A stretch of DNA of 64,000 nt from Kaistella carnis. GTDB lineage: Bacteria; Bacteroidota; Bacteroidia; Flavobacteriales; Weeksellaceae. The notes under the pieces were generated by a model. The model was not told the DNA's origin. It did no database searches and was given only the letters and a program-made list of their open reading frames with translations. Below are positions 34,992 through 43,909 of the stretch, one piece after another. The stretch covers positions 2,976,001 through 3,040,000 of the forward strand of contig NZ_CP034159.1 in NCBI RefSeq assembly GCF_003860585.1, in the 5' to 3' direction. Position numbers and translations under genes: made by a program. Each line of letters opens with the position of its first letter. Position 1 is the stretch's first letter.

Positions 34992-35984
34992 TTACTGATT
35001 TAATAAAATGGCAGCTTCTTTTGCTGCATAGGTAAAGATCATGTCGGCACCTGCGCGTTTAATGCATGTTAAACTCTCGATGATTGCTTTGTCATTATCA
35101 AGCCAACCGTTTTGCGCGGCAGCTTTTAACATGGCATATTCACCGCTTACATTAAAAACAGCAATTGGTAAATCGATTGTCTGACGGACTTTAGCTACAA
35201 TATCAAGATATGGCATTCCCGGTTTGATCATGATGATGTCAGCACCTTCATCCACATCTTTTAATACCTCATCAATGGCTTCTCTGGAATTGTGAAAATC
35301 CATTTGATAGGTTTTTTTATCTTTCGGAATATCTTCGTTTTCTTTTGGTGCAGAATCTAAAGCACTTCTAAAAGGACCATAGAAAGAACTCGCATATTTA
35401 GCAGCATAGCTTAAGATTGCCACATCGGTGAAACCATTTTCCTCTAATCCCGTTCGAATTACAGCAACTCTACCATCCATCATATCACTTGGCGCGATTA
35501 CGTCTGCTCCAGCTTTAGCAAGGGATACTGACATTTTTGTCAATGCTTCGTTTGTTGCATCATTGTCAACTTTTCCTTTGGTGATGATGCCATCGTGGCC
35601 ATACATGGAGTAGGGATCCAGAGCCACATCCGGCATGATTACCATTCCCGGCACGGCATCCTTGATGGCTTTAATCGTCGTTTGCATTAAGCCGTTGTCG
35701 TTCCAGGATTCTTTTCCGGTGTTATCTTTTAGATCTTCCGAAACTTTCATGTATAAATTAACAGCTTTTACGCCAAGGGAAAACAATTCTTGACACTCTT
35801 TTACTGTAAGATCAACTGTACGCCGGAAAATTCCCGGCATGGAAGCAATCGGCTCCTGACGATTCTGTCCTTCCATGACAAAAATGGGCATCACAAAATC
35901 ATTAGTAGTCAGTACAGTTTCTTGAACAAGTGCTCTGATAGCGGCATTTGTTCTCAATCTTCGGTTTCTGGAATAGATGATCAT
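34992..35984 (-). CDS. hemB: delta-aminolevulinic acid dehydratase (porphobilinogen synthase)
   Basis: Joins two 5-aminolevulinate molecules into porphobilinogen in heme synthesis; 330 residues. The first Schiff-base lysine region is SFYGPFRSALDSAP with the metal-binding VIMPDVALDPYSMYGHDGI before it, and the catalytic lysine is in DIIMIKPGMPYLDI. The metal loop has Asp/Ser in place of the Cys triad of zinc enzymes (DVALDPYSMYGHDG), suggesting a magnesium-type enzyme. A -7 box lies about 32 bases upstream on the minus strand. Confidence 0.95.
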   Translation of the reverse strand: MIIYSRNRRLRTNAAIRALVQETVLTTNDFVMPIFVMEGQNRQEPIASMPGIFRRTVDLTVKECQELFSLGVKAVNLYMKVSEDLKDNTGKESWNDNGLMQTTIKAIKDAVPGMVIMPDVALDPYSMYGHDGIITKGKVDNDATNEALTKMSVSLAKAGADVIAPSDMMDGRVAVIRTGLEENGFTDVAILSYAAKYASSFYGPFRSALDSAPKENEDIPKDKKTYQMDFHNSREAIDEVLKDVDEGADIIMIKPGMPYLDIVAKVRQTIDLPIAVFNVSGEYAMLKAAAQNGWLDNDKAIIESLTCIKRAGADMIFTYAAKEAAILLNQ

Positions 35985-36015
35985 ATCTTTGGAATAGTAT
36001 TTGATTAATCGACTG

Positions 36016-36023
36016 CAAATTTA
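36016..36023 (-). promoter_or_regulatory. -7 promoter box of hemB
   Basis: TAAATTTG on the minus strand matches TAnnTTTG, 31 bases before the hemB start codon. It is divergent from the promoter at 36047-36076. Confidence 0.5.
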
Positions 36024-36046
36024 AATATACTTTTGCGAAAAAACTA

Positions 36047-36076
36047 TTGAATTTTAAATTGAATTACTTACTTTTG
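36047..36076 (+). promoter_or_regulatory. promoter of the type IX cargo gene
   Basis: TTG at 36047-36049 and TACTTTTG at 36069-36076 are separated by 19 bases, a consensus -33/-7 pair. It is 33 bases upstream of the GTG start. Confidence 0.65.
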
Positions 36077-36109
36077 TAAGGATATTTATCATAAACAAAT
36101 AAATTATAG

Positions 36110-36466
36110 GTGAAAAAATTACTACTTTTTATAATGTTCGTCGGCAGTTTAACAGTCTTTTCGGATAAAGTTTCCGCACAGTCTGTCGACAGAGCTTCGA
36201 TGGTGAATCAACAGAAAGCTGACGAAGGTGTTCTTGTTGTTTATCCTAACCCCGCTCGTGACTTGATTATGGTGAAGTCAAAAGACGCTTCTTTAAAAAT
36301 AAAATCTATTACTTTCTTTTCAATTCTGGGAATGCAGGTGGCGGAATATCAGATCAACAAAAATTCTGAAGAAATACGATTAGATAAATTGCGACCGGGT
36401 AAATATTTGATGCGGTATGTCTTAAGCGACAACACGCAGAAAGTCACCCAAATAGTAAAACAATAA
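36110..36466 (+). CDS. minimal type IX secretion cargo protein (CTD only)
   Basis: Exported protein of 118 residues starting at GTG. A signal peptide (MKKLLLFIMFVGSLTVFSDK, cleavage probably after VSA) is followed by a linker of only about 20 residues. Then comes a complete type A C-terminal sorting domain: VVYPNPARDLIMV, ITFFSILGMQV, and the final LDKLRPGKYLMRYVL with KVTQIVKQ. Normal cargo proteins carry a functional domain of hundreds of residues between signal and CTD; here there is essentially none. It has its own promoter and terminator. Possible roles are a small surface protein, a decoy or a regulator of the secretion system. Confidence 0.82.
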   Translation: MKKLLLFIMFVGSLTVFSDKVSAQSVDRASMVNQQKADEGVLVVYPNPARDLIMVKSKDASLKIKSITFFSILGMQVAEYQINKNSEEIRLDKLRPGKYLMRYVLSDNTQKVTQIVKQ

Positions 36467-36471
36467 ATTAT

Positions 36472-36502
36472 AATCCTTGAAAATTTTTCAAGGATTTTTT
36501 TT
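36472..36502 (+). terminator. intrinsic terminator of the type IX cargo gene
   Basis: AATCCTTGAAA pairs with TTTCAAGGATT with a tiny loop, followed by a run of T. Confidence 0.85.
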
Positions 36503-36549
36503 GTCTATATCCTTTGTTTTTTCAGCTGAGCTTTTGATAAAAAATTCCG

Positions 36550-36557
36550 TATTTTTG
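36550..36557 (+). promoter_or_regulatory. -7 promoter box of the NDH-2 gene
   Basis: TATTTTTG ends five bases before ATG 36563, implying a leaderless or nearly leaderless mRNA. Confidence 0.55.
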
Positions 36558-36562
36558 TAAGT

Positions 36563-37825
36563 ATGGAAGCACGTGAAAAAATAGTGATTATAGGAGGTGG
36601 TTTCGCCGGCCTTCAATTGGCTAAATCCTTGAATAACAAACGGAAAAAAGTAATGGTGATCGATAAAGTGAATCACCATATGTTTCAACCCCTTTTTTAT
36701 CAGGTGGCTTGTGGGCGAATCGAACCCAGCAATATCTCCTTTCCCTTCCGAAAAATTTTTCAGCGGTCCCGCAATATCCAGTTTCGTTTAACTGAAGTGC
36801 AGGGGATCGTTCCCGAACAAAATAAAATCATCACCGAAGAGGCAGAATTTACTTATGATAAATTGGTCATTGCTACAGGATGTAAAACCAATTTCTTCGG
36901 CAATGATAAGATGGAAAGTTTGACTTTTGGAATGAAAAATACCCAGGAAGCAATCGCTATTCGTAATCATATCCTGCTCACTTTTGAAAAATTAATTATT
37001 GAAAGAAAGCGTAGTGATGATGGAAACTGGAATATCGTAATTGTTGGAAGTGGACCAACTGGCGTTGAGTTGGCTGGTGCTTTTGCTGAAATGAAAAAAG
37101 ATATTCTGCCCCGTGATTATCCACATATGAATTTTGAAGATTTAAAAATAATCTTAATCAGTTCTACAGAGATGCCACTGGCCGTGATGAGTGAAGAAGC
37201 TCAGGAAAAATCTGACCAGTACTTAAAGGAATTGGGCGTTGATTTTATGAAGGGAGAAATGGTCACCGATTATGATGGTGATAAAGTTTACATGAAAAGT
37301 GGTAAAACGATTCCTTCTAACAATGTCATTTGGGCGGCGGGAGTTACAGGAAATATTATCGATGGGTTAAACCCCGAAATGATTGTACGCAACCGATTTA
37401 AAACCGACCGTTTTAATAGGGTCTTGGGTTACGACAATATTTTCGCCATAGGAGATATTGCCTACATGGAAACCCCTAAATATCCGACTGGTCATCCCCA
37501 GGTGGCGAATGTAGCAATTAATCAAGGGACGAATCTAGGTAAAAATATTTTGAAAAAATCGGAAAAAGATTGGAAGGAGTATGAATATGTAGATCAGGGA
37601 AGTATGGCAACAATTGGAAAACACAGAGCCGTGGTTGATCTGCCGAAATTTAAATTCCAGGGATTGCTGGCGTGGTATTTCTGGATGTTCCTCCACCTCA
37701 TGCTTATTTTAAGTGTGCGAAATAAACTCGCAATTTTCTTCAACTGGATGTGGAGTTACATCAATAAAGATTCCTCCTTAAGACTCATCATTATCCCAAA
37801 CAAAAAGAACGATACCGAACAATGA
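36563..37825 (+). CDS. ndh: type II NADH dehydrogenase (NDH-2)
   Basis: FAD flavoprotein of 420 residues that passes electrons from NADH to menaquinone without pumping protons. The FAD loop GGGFAGLQ is at residues 11-18 and the NADH-binding loop begins [15 protein letters not shown] near 163. [17 protein letters not shown] is the FAD-ribityl contact. The C-terminal amphipathic and hydrophobic segment ([19 protein letters not shown]) matches the membrane anchor of NDH-2. Its stop overlaps the trmD start by four bases (ATGA), so the two are translationally coupled, an unusual partner for TrmD. Confidence 0.9.
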   Translation: MEAREKIVIIGGGFAGLQLAKSLNNKRKKVMVIDKVNHHMFQPLFYQVACGRIEPSNISFPFRKIFQRSRNIQFRLTEVQGIVPEQNKIITEEAEFTYDKLVIATGCKTNFFGNDKMESLTFGMKNTQEAIAIRNHILLTFEKLIIERKRSDDGNWNIVIVGSGPTGVELAGAFAEMKKDILPRDYPHMNFEDLKIILISSTEMPLAVMSEEAQEKSDQYLKELGVDFMKGEMVTDYDGDKVYMKSGKTIPSNNVIWAAGVTGNIIDGLNPEMIVRNRFKTDRFNRVLGYDNIFAIGDIAYMETPKYPTGHPQVANVAINQGTNLGKNILKKSEKDWKEYEYVDQGSMATIGKHRAVVDLPKFKFQGLLAWYFWMFLHLMLILSVRNKLAIFFNWMWSYINKDSSLRLIIIPNKKNDTEQ

Positions 37826-38496
37826 GAATAGATATTATAAGTGTTTTGCCGGAATTAATGGAAAGTCCTTTTAAGGCTTCCATTCTAAAAAGAGCGGTAG
37901 AAAAAGGGTTGGCAGAAGTTCATTTTCATCAATTACGGGATTGGAGTGTCGGGAAACACCGACAAGTGGACGATGAGCCGTATGGTGGCGGTGCCGGAAT
38001 GGTGATGATGATTGAACCTATTGATAAATGCATTACTGACCTTAAATCGCAGCGGGATTATGATGAGGTTATTTATTTAACGCCCGATGGGGAAACTTTA
38101 TCTCAAAAAATAGCAAATACTTTATCGATCAAGCAAAATCTTATTTTCCTTTGTGGTCATTACAAAGGGATTGATCAGCGTGTGCGGGATTTGCATATTA
38201 CAAGAGAAATTTCAATTGGGGATTATGTTCTCACCGGCGGCGAATTGGCGGCGTGTGTTTTAGCAGATGCGGTTATCCGTTTATTGCCAGGAGTTTTAAA
38301 TGATGAGCAATCTGCACTTACCGACAGTTTTCAGGATAATTTGCTTTCTCCGCCCATTTACACAAGACCTTCAGAGTATAAAGGTTTAAAAGTTCCTGAA
38401 ATTTTAATGAGTGGAAATACTAAAAAAATAGAAGATTGGCTTCATGAGGAAGCCGTTAGAATTACGCAGGAAAAAAGACCAGATATTTTGGATTAA
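37822..38496 (+). CDS. trmD: tRNA (guanine-N1)-methyltransferase
   Basis: SPOUT methyltransferase of 224 residues that makes m1G37 in tRNA and prevents frameshifting. The trefoil-knot motifs are clear: [30 protein letters not shown] and [20 protein letters not shown]. The C-terminal domain has [15 protein letters not shown]. In many bacteria trmD lies with rpsP and rimM; here those two are near 55-57 kb, and trmD is instead coupled to ndh. Confidence 0.96.
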   Translation: MRIDIISVLPELMESPFKASILKRAVEKGLAEVHFHQLRDWSVGKHRQVDDEPYGGGAGMVMMIEPIDKCITDLKSQRDYDEVIYLTPDGETLSQKIANTLSIKQNLIFLCGHYKGIDQRVRDLHITREISIGDYVLTGGELAACVLADAVIRLLPGVLNDEQSALTDSFQDNLLSPPIYTRPSEYKGLKVPEILMSGNTKKIEDWLHEEAVRITQEKRPDILD

Positions 38497-38560
38497 TTTT
38501 AAGCATAATTAATTATTTTTGTTAAATTTACATTCTTAAAAAAAGCAAGTAAACTTATAG

Positions 38561-39523
38561 ATGTCGAATAAAATTAATGAGGAATTTATATCTTTCTATA
38601 ATGTGGAGAACTTGTTCACTCCGGATCCACCTCCTGTTCATAAATTAGATCCCACCGCTTCCGGACTAAATAACTGGGACGAGCGCAAATACCAGAATAA
38701 ACTTTTTAAAATTGCACACGTTTTTCAGCTCATGCAGGAAAGCGAAGGAAAACTACCTCTTTTTATTGGTGTGTCAGAAATTCAAGGCGATAAACCACTG
38801 CAGGATCTTCTGGCATTAGAGCCTTTTAGCAATGATTTCGGAATTGTTCATTACGAGTCTATGGATGAAAGAGGAGTAGATGTTGCGTTGATTTACGATA
38901 AAACTAAAATTGAAATTCTTTCTTCAGAACCCATTTCTTACTTTTTTACGGTGGAAAAACAGGACTATGACTATTACGATACCACTCGTGATGTGCTTTA
39001 TTGCAAAGTGAAATATGAGAATGCTGTGATTCACGTATTTGTTCTTCATTTACCTTCAAAAAGAGAGAAAGACGTAAATAAGCCGAAGCGTGATTATATT
39101 CTCGCAGATCTGAATACGAAAGTTAAAAACCTGATTGTTTCTGAGAAGGAATCTGTAATCATTTTGGGCGACTTTAATGAAAATCCTGATGAAGAAAACC
39201 TATCAAATTTTCTTTATGACGATGAACATAATAAAATCTTGATGAATCCTTTTCTCGACTTGTATAAATCGGGCTACTTTTCCACGTATCATTACAAAAG
39301 TGGCTTGCTTTTTGACCAAATGATATTGTCAACAAATTTTCTTCAACAAAACTTTCCACTTGCTTTTAAAGAATCCAAAGTTTTTAATCATGAAAAACTA
39401 AGAAGTTGGGATAAGAAATTTTCAGACAGACCTTTCAGAACTTTTGCAGGAACTAGATATTTAGGTGGTTATAGCGATCACTTCCCAATTCTTACAGTTT
39501 TTGAAAAGACGCCAAAACATTAG
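38561..39523 (+). CDS. endonuclease/exonuclease/phosphatase family protein
   Basis: EEP-fold protein of 320 residues. The fold motifs are FYNVENLF near residue 14, a metal-binding glutamate in GVSEIQGD, RGVDVALIYD, the ILGDFNENPDEENL core (GDFN) near 206, and the final YSDHFPILTV with the catalytic Asp-His. There is no signal peptide, so it is cytoplasmic. The fold covers DNases, phosphatases and lipid phosphatases; this group in flavobacteria is uncharacterised. It is followed by an Lrp regulator after 26 bases. Confidence 0.85.
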   Translation: MSNKINEEFISFYNVENLFTPDPPPVHKLDPTASGLNNWDERKYQNKLFKIAHVFQLMQESEGKLPLFIGVSEIQGDKPLQDLLALEPFSNDFGIVHYESMDERGVDVALIYDKTKIEILSSEPISYFFTVEKQDYDYYDTTRDVLYCKVKYENAVIHVFVLHLPSKREKDVNKPKRDYILADLNTKVKNLIVSEKESVIILGDFNENPDEENLSNFLYDDEHNKILMNPFLDLYKSGYFSTYHYKSGLLFDQMILSTNFLQQNFPLAFKESKVFNHEKLRSWDKKFSDRPFRTFAGTRYLGGYSDHFPILTVFEKTPKH

Positions 39524-39549
39524 AAAAATAAAAAGTAAAAGTTTATAGA

Positions 39550-40020
39550 ATGAAAAACGCAACCAATTCAGAATATCATTTAGATAAGATCGATAAAGAC
39601 ATCATTTATATGTTGATGGATAATGCGAAGACCTCATTGGCGCATATATCAAAAAACGTGGGTATTTCTACGACCGCAGTGCACCAGAGAATTAAAAAAC
39701 TGGAGCAGGCTGGAGTAATAGAAAATTCAATATCTTTCCTTAATCCACGTAAAATTGGCTACAAAGTGGTTTCCTACATTGGCGTATTTTTGGAGCAACC
39801 CAGTCATTACCATGATGCAATAAAAGCTTTGAAAGAAGTTAATGAAATTGTAGAAGCCCATTACACCACAGGAAATTACACCATATTCTTGAAAGTATTG
39901 TGTCGTGACAATGATCATTTAATGGAAATTCTGAACAAATTACAGAAACTAAAAGGCGTAACCAGAACCGAAACTTTTATTTCTTTGGAGCAAAGTATCA
40001 ACAGACAACTTAAAGTATAA
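39550..40020 (+). CDS. Lrp/AsnC family transcriptional regulator
   Basis: Regulator of 156 residues. The N-terminal winged helix-turn-helix (KIDKDIIYMLMDNAKTSLAH, then ISKNVGISTTAVHQRIKKLE) is followed by an RAM/AsnC ligand domain with VEAHYTTGNYTIFLKVLCRD. Such proteins form octamers and sense amino acids. It stands alone after the EEP gene and ahead of deoC, with no clear pointer to its target. Autoregulation is common in the family. Confidence 0.9.
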   Translation: MKNATNSEYHLDKIDKDIIYMLMDNAKTSLAHISKNVGISTTAVHQRIKKLEQAGVIENSISFLNPRKIGYKVVSYIGVFLEQPSHYHDAIKALKEVNEIVEAHYTTGNYTIFLKVLCRDNDHLMEILNKLQKLKGVTRTETFISLEQSINRQLKV

Positions 40021-40182
40021 CACTTCGCGTGTTTATAAATAGGAGATGAGGAGTACACTTTTTAAGGTGTACTTTTTTATTGCTCACATTTTTAGAAAGC
40101 ATGAATTCCATTTGCCGATAATTGGCTAAATTTACATTCTCTAATAAACACAAATATATTTTCTAATTAAATATCATTATTC

Positions 40183-41181
40183 ATGCAAAAGACATTAGAA
40201 AAAAATCATACAATTCCTATGCAAAATCACACTGACCTGCGCAATGAAGGATTGCCTTTTAATACCAAATATTTCGATGCAATCAATATCAATCGCAGTG
40301 CCGTTGAAAAACGCGTCGCAACTTTAGGTGGCCGTAGAAGCGTGAAAAAGGAATTTCAGGCAGCTTGGTTACTGAAAGCAGTTTCAATGATCGACCTGAC
40401 GACTTTGGCCGGAGACGACACGCGCGGAAACGTAATGAGACTATGCGAGAAAGCGAAAAATCCCGTGCGTGCAGATCTGTTGCAAGCTTTAGGAATGGAA
40501 AATGCCAATTTAACAACCGGAGCAGTTTGTGTTTATCACAATTTAATTCCCTACGCGAAAGAAGCTTTGAAAGGAACTTCAATTCCAATCGCTGCAGTTT
40601 CTACAGGATTTCCTGCCGGTAAAATTTCCCTGGAAGATAAAATTACAGAAATCAAGAAGTCTGTCGCAGCCGGAGCAACTGAAATCGATATTGTAATTTC
40701 CCGTGATTTGGTTTTAGAATCAAAATGGCAGGAACTCTACGACGAAATCAAATTGTGCCGACAAGCTTGTGGCGATGCTCACATGAAAACAATTCTCGCA
40801 ACAGGCGAAATTCCAACCTACACTAAAGTGGCAAAAGCATCTTGGGTCGCCATGATGGCCGGCTCAGATTTTATCAAAACCTCTACTGGGAAAGAATCCG
40901 TGAATGCAACTTTAGCGGTGAGTTTAGTTATGATCCGTTGTATTCGCGATTATTACGAATTAACGGGTGTAAAAGTAGGTTACAAACCAGCTGGCGGAAT
41001 TCAAAAAGCAAAACAAGCACTCGATTATTTAATCTTAGTAAAAGAAGAACTAGGCAACGACTGGCTAACTCCAAACTTATTCAGATTCGGCGCAAGTTCC
41101 CTGTTAGGCGACATCGAGCGACAATTAGAACATTACGTGACCGGAAGATACAGCGCAGGATTTAGACATCCGATGGCATAA
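40183..41181 (+). CDS. deoC: deoxyribose-phosphate aldolase, long (animal-like) form
   Basis: Cleaves 2-deoxyribose-5-phosphate to glyceraldehyde-3-phosphate and acetaldehyde; 332 residues, longer than the 220-260 of most bacterial enzymes and close to animal DERA (about 318). The Schiff-base lysine is in SDFIKTSTGKESVNATLA and the second active-site lysine in GYKPAGGIQKAK. The C terminus RQLEHYVTGRYSAGFRHPMA closely parallels animal DERA by recall, including the tyrosine-bearing tail. A repeat and a strong hairpin separate it from the aldehyde dehydrogenase that follows, which could consume the acetaldehyde. Confidence 0.93.
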   Translation: MQKTLEKNHTIPMQNHTDLRNEGLPFNTKYFDAININRSAVEKRVATLGGRRSVKKEFQAAWLLKAVSMIDLTTLAGDDTRGNVMRLCEKAKNPVRADLLQALGMENANLTTGAVCVYHNLIPYAKEALKGTSIPIAAVSTGFPAGKISLEDKITEIKKSVAAGATEIDIVISRDLVLESKWQELYDEIKLCRQACGDAHMKTILATGEIPTYTKVAKASWVAMMAGSDFIKTSTGKESVNATLAVSLVMIRCIRDYYELTGVKVGYKPAGGIQKAKQALDYLILVKEELGNDWLTPNLFRFGASSLLGDIERQLEHYVTGRYSAGFRHPMA

Positions 41182-41187
41182 TTATTT

Positions 41188-41272
41188 GGGCGCACATTTC
41201 CGTCTTCCACTCCCGCTTTTTTGTTTCACTTCGTTACACAAAAAGAGCTCCGTTCAAGCCGGGGCGCAATGG
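41188..41272. repeat. dispersed repeat, family A, copy 1
   Basis: It starts GGGCGCACATTTCCGTCTTCC, continues CTCCCGCTTTTTTG, and ends AAAAAGAGCTCC and TCAAGCCGGGGCGC. A copy in the same order lies at 56625-56726. The centre differs between copies but is palindromic-like in both. It starts seven bases after deoC. Confidence 0.65.
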
Positions 41273-41313
41273 AACAAAGAATTGAAAGAAGCTTAGAAAT
41301 ACAAAAAATTAGA

Positions 41314-41359
41314 TTTTCAAAAGAGCAAATTCACAATCCTTTTTTGCTCTTTTGAAAAA
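41314..41359. repeat. strong hairpin between deoC and the ALDH gene
   Basis: TTTTCAAAAGAGCAAA pairs perfectly over 16 bases with TTTGCTCTTTTGAAAA, with a 14-base loop. There is no T-run after the stem on the plus strand, so it may be an RNA-stability or attenuation element rather than a standard terminator. Confidence 0.6.
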
Positions 41360-41447
41360 CTTAAAAAAATAAAAACTTTTGTGACTTTTGTGGTTAAATT
41401 TACCACTTCATTACATTACCAAATTATCACATTATCAAATCAACATA

Positions 41448-43841
41448 ATGGAAATCAAAGAAATATACGACACCATGGTTTACGGTCCCGCTCCAGAAAG
41501 TGCAGCTGCTGCTGTGGAATTTTTAGAAAATCATAACAGAAGTTTCGACTTATTCATTGGCGGAGAATGGCTAAAACCAAACGCTAAGAAATACATGGAT
41601 TCCAATAATCCTTCCCACAAAGAATTTTTAGCAAAAATTGCCGAAGCCGACGAAACTGATGTTGACAAAGCCGTAAAAGCTGCCAACAAAGCATTACCGG
41701 AATGGGTTGCAATCGGTGGATTCGAACGTGCAAAATATTTATATGCAATCGCAAGACAGATTCAGAAACACTCAAGATTGTTTGCTGTTCTTGAAACCTT
41801 AGACAACGGAAAACCAATTCGCGAAACCCGTGATATCGATATTCCAATTGTTGCCAGACATTTTTATCACCACGCAGGTTGGGCAAAATTGATGGACACT
41901 GAATTTAGAGATTACCAGGAAGTCGGAGTTGTCGGACAAATCATTCCGTGGAACTTTCCGTTAATGATGCTTTCCTGGAAAGTGGCTCCAGCTTTAGCCA
42001 TGGGAAATACCGTCGTTTTAAAACCCGCAGAATATACTTCTTTAACTGCTTTACTTTTTGCAGAAATCTGTGAGAAAATCGGATTACCAAAAGGAGTTGT
42101 CAATATAGTAACAGGGAAAGGGACCGTTGCCGGAAATGCTTTGGTTAATCATAAAGATATTCAGAAAGTTGCTTTCACAGGTTCTACCAAAGTAGGCAAG
42201 ATCTTAAGAACAAATATCGCCGGGACAGGTAAAAAAATATCATTAGAATTAGGAGGCAAATCACCGTTCATCGTATTTGAAGATGCAGATTTAGATTCAG
42301 CAGTTGAAGGAATTGTTGACGCCATCTGGTTCAATCAAGGACAGGTTTGTTGTGCAGGTTCCAGATTATTAATCCAGGAATCAGTTTCAGAAGTTTTCTA
42401 TAAAAAACTTCGCGCCAGAATGGAAACTTTACGTATAGGAGATCCAATGGACAAAGTTGTTGATATGGGTTCTATTGTAGATCCAGTTCAATTGAAAACC
42501 ATCAAAGATATGGTCCAAATTGGAATCGACGAAGGTTGTACCATTTACCAACCAAAAAATGGACTTCCAGAAAACGGATGGTTTTATCCACCCACATTAT
42601 TTACCGATGTTCCAACAAGCGCAGTAATTGCACAGGAAGAAATTTTCGGACCGGTTTTAGTCGCCATGACTTTCCGTTCGCATTCTGAAGCAGTTGCTTT
42701 GGCGAATAATACAAGATATGGTTTGGCTTCAAGTGTTTGGACAGAAAATATTAATCTAGCTTTAGATATTGCACCAAAAATTAAGGCAGGAAGCGTTTGG
42801 ATCAACTGTACGAATCAGTTTGACGCCGCTGCAGGATTTGGTGGTTATAGAGAATCAGGTTTCGGAAGAGAAGGAGGGAAAGAAGGTTTGTATGAATATA
42901 TGAAACCTAGAGTTGAAGCAGAATTTGCTTCAAAGCCAATTTTGCCGAAAACTGAAAAGCCAAAAGATGCTAAAAAAGCAAAAAACGATTTAGCAGAAAT
43001 CGACCGTACCACAAAAATGTACGTTGGTGGAAAACAAGCGCGTCCGGATGGAGGTTACAGTACAGAAATCAAAAATGCTTTCGGAGAATATATCGGTGAA
43101 GTTTCAGAAGGAAACAGAAAAGATATTAGAAACGCCGTTGAAGCAGCACACGCAGAAAAATCTTGGGGCGGAATGACTGGTCATGCAAGAGTGCAAGTTT
43201 TGTATTATATCGCAGAAAATTTAGCGATTCGTTCAGAAGAATTCGCAGAAAGAATTGTCGAAATGACGAATCAATCTTTAGAATCTGCACAAGATGAGGT
43301 TGAAAAATCAATTGAAAGAATTTATACCTATGCCGCTTATGCTGATAAATACGATGGTGCTGCACATTCTACTGTTCAGAGAATGGTGACTTTAGCAATG
43401 CCCGAAGCAATCGGAGTAATGGCTATAATTTGCCCGGATGAAAATCCATTGTTAGGATTTATCTCTACTGTGATTCCTGCGATTGCGATGGGAAATAAAG
43501 TAGTGGTCATTCCATCTGAAAAACATCCGTTCTCAGCGACCGATTTCTATCAGATTTTAGAAACCTCAGATGTTCCTGCTGGAACCGTAAATATCATTAC
43601 CGGTCCAAAAGAAGAATTAGCCAGCGAACTCGCCAAACATTATAATGTTGAAGGAATTTGGTATTTCGGAACTGCAGAAGGAAGTAAAAATATCGAATTA
43701 TTATCCACAGATTCTATGAAACGTTCTTGGGTAAATTTCGGTAAATACAGAAACTGGCTCAATCCAAAACATGGTGAAGGTCAGGAATTTTTAAGACACG
43801 CCACAGAAATTAAAAATATCTGGATTCCTTACGGAGCGTAG
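41448..43841 (+). CDS. ALDH16-type double-domain aldehyde dehydrogenase
   Basis: Protein of 797 residues with two aldehyde dehydrogenase domains in tandem. The first (about 35-495) is complete: PWNFPLMMLSWK, the catalytic glutamate in LELGGKSPF, and the catalytic cysteine in NQGQVCCAGSR at 301-302. The second (about 520-797) retains the cofactor-type PSEKHPFSATDF region but has no cysteine motif at the matching place, as in the ALDH16 family. The start is ATG 41448; an upstream TTG is unlikely. Known bacterial ALDH16 proteins are active dimers. With deoC upstream, the likely job is oxidising acetaldehyde from deoxyribose breakdown, an inference from context. Confidence 0.85.
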   Translation: MEIKEIYDTMVYGPAPESAAAAVEFLENHNRSFDLFIGGEWLKPNAKKYMDSNNPSHKEFLAKIAEADETDVDKAVKAANKALPEWVAIGGFERAKYLYAIARQIQKHSRLFAVLETLDNGKPIRETRDIDIPIVARHFYHHAGWAKLMDTEFRDYQEVGVVGQIIPWNFPLMMLSWKVAPALAMGNTVVLKPAEYTSLTALLFAEICEKIGLPKGVVNIVTGKGTVAGNALVNHKDIQKVAFTGSTKVGKILRTNIAGTGKKISLELGGKSPFIVFEDADLDSAVEGIVDAIWFNQGQVCCAGSRLLIQESVSEVFYKKLRARMETLRIGDPMDKVVDMGSIVDPVQLKTIKDMVQIGIDEGCTIYQPKNGLPENGWFYPPTLFTDVPTSAVIAQEEIFGPVLVAMTFRSHSEAVALANNTRYGLASSVWTENINLALDIAPKIKAGSVWINCTNQFDAAAGFGGYRESGFGREGGKEGLYEYMKPRVEAEFASKPILPKTEKPKDAKKAKNDLAEIDRTTKMYVGGKQARPDGGYSTEIKNAFGEYIGEVSEGNRKDIRNAVEAAHAEKSWGGMTGHARVQVLYYIAENLAIRSEEFAERIVEMTNQSLESAQDEVEKSIERIYTYAAYADKYDGAAHSTVQRMVTLAMPEAIGVMAIICPDENPLLGFISTVIPAIAMGNKVVVIPSEKHPFSATDFYQILETSDVPAGTVNIITGPKEELASELAKHYNVEGIWYFGTAEGSKNIELLSTDSMKRSWVNFGKYRNWLNPKHGEGQEFLRHATEIKNIWIPYGA

Positions 43842-43859
43842 ATTTTTTTCATAAAAAGG

Positions 43860-43889
43860 AAAACCATGCAGTTGAGCATGGTTTTTTTT
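43860..43889 (+). terminator. intrinsic terminator of the ALDH gene
   Basis: AAAACCATGC pairs with GCATGGTTTT with a six-base loop, followed by more T. Confidence 0.88.
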
Positions 43890-43909
43890 ATTTAATCTTT
43901 TATGTAAAA

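Noticed and set aside
40289..41165. Several open frames of 85-107 codons over deoC in other frames
   Set aside because: They are Arg/Ser-rich products of the codon use of deoC and have no start signals of their own.
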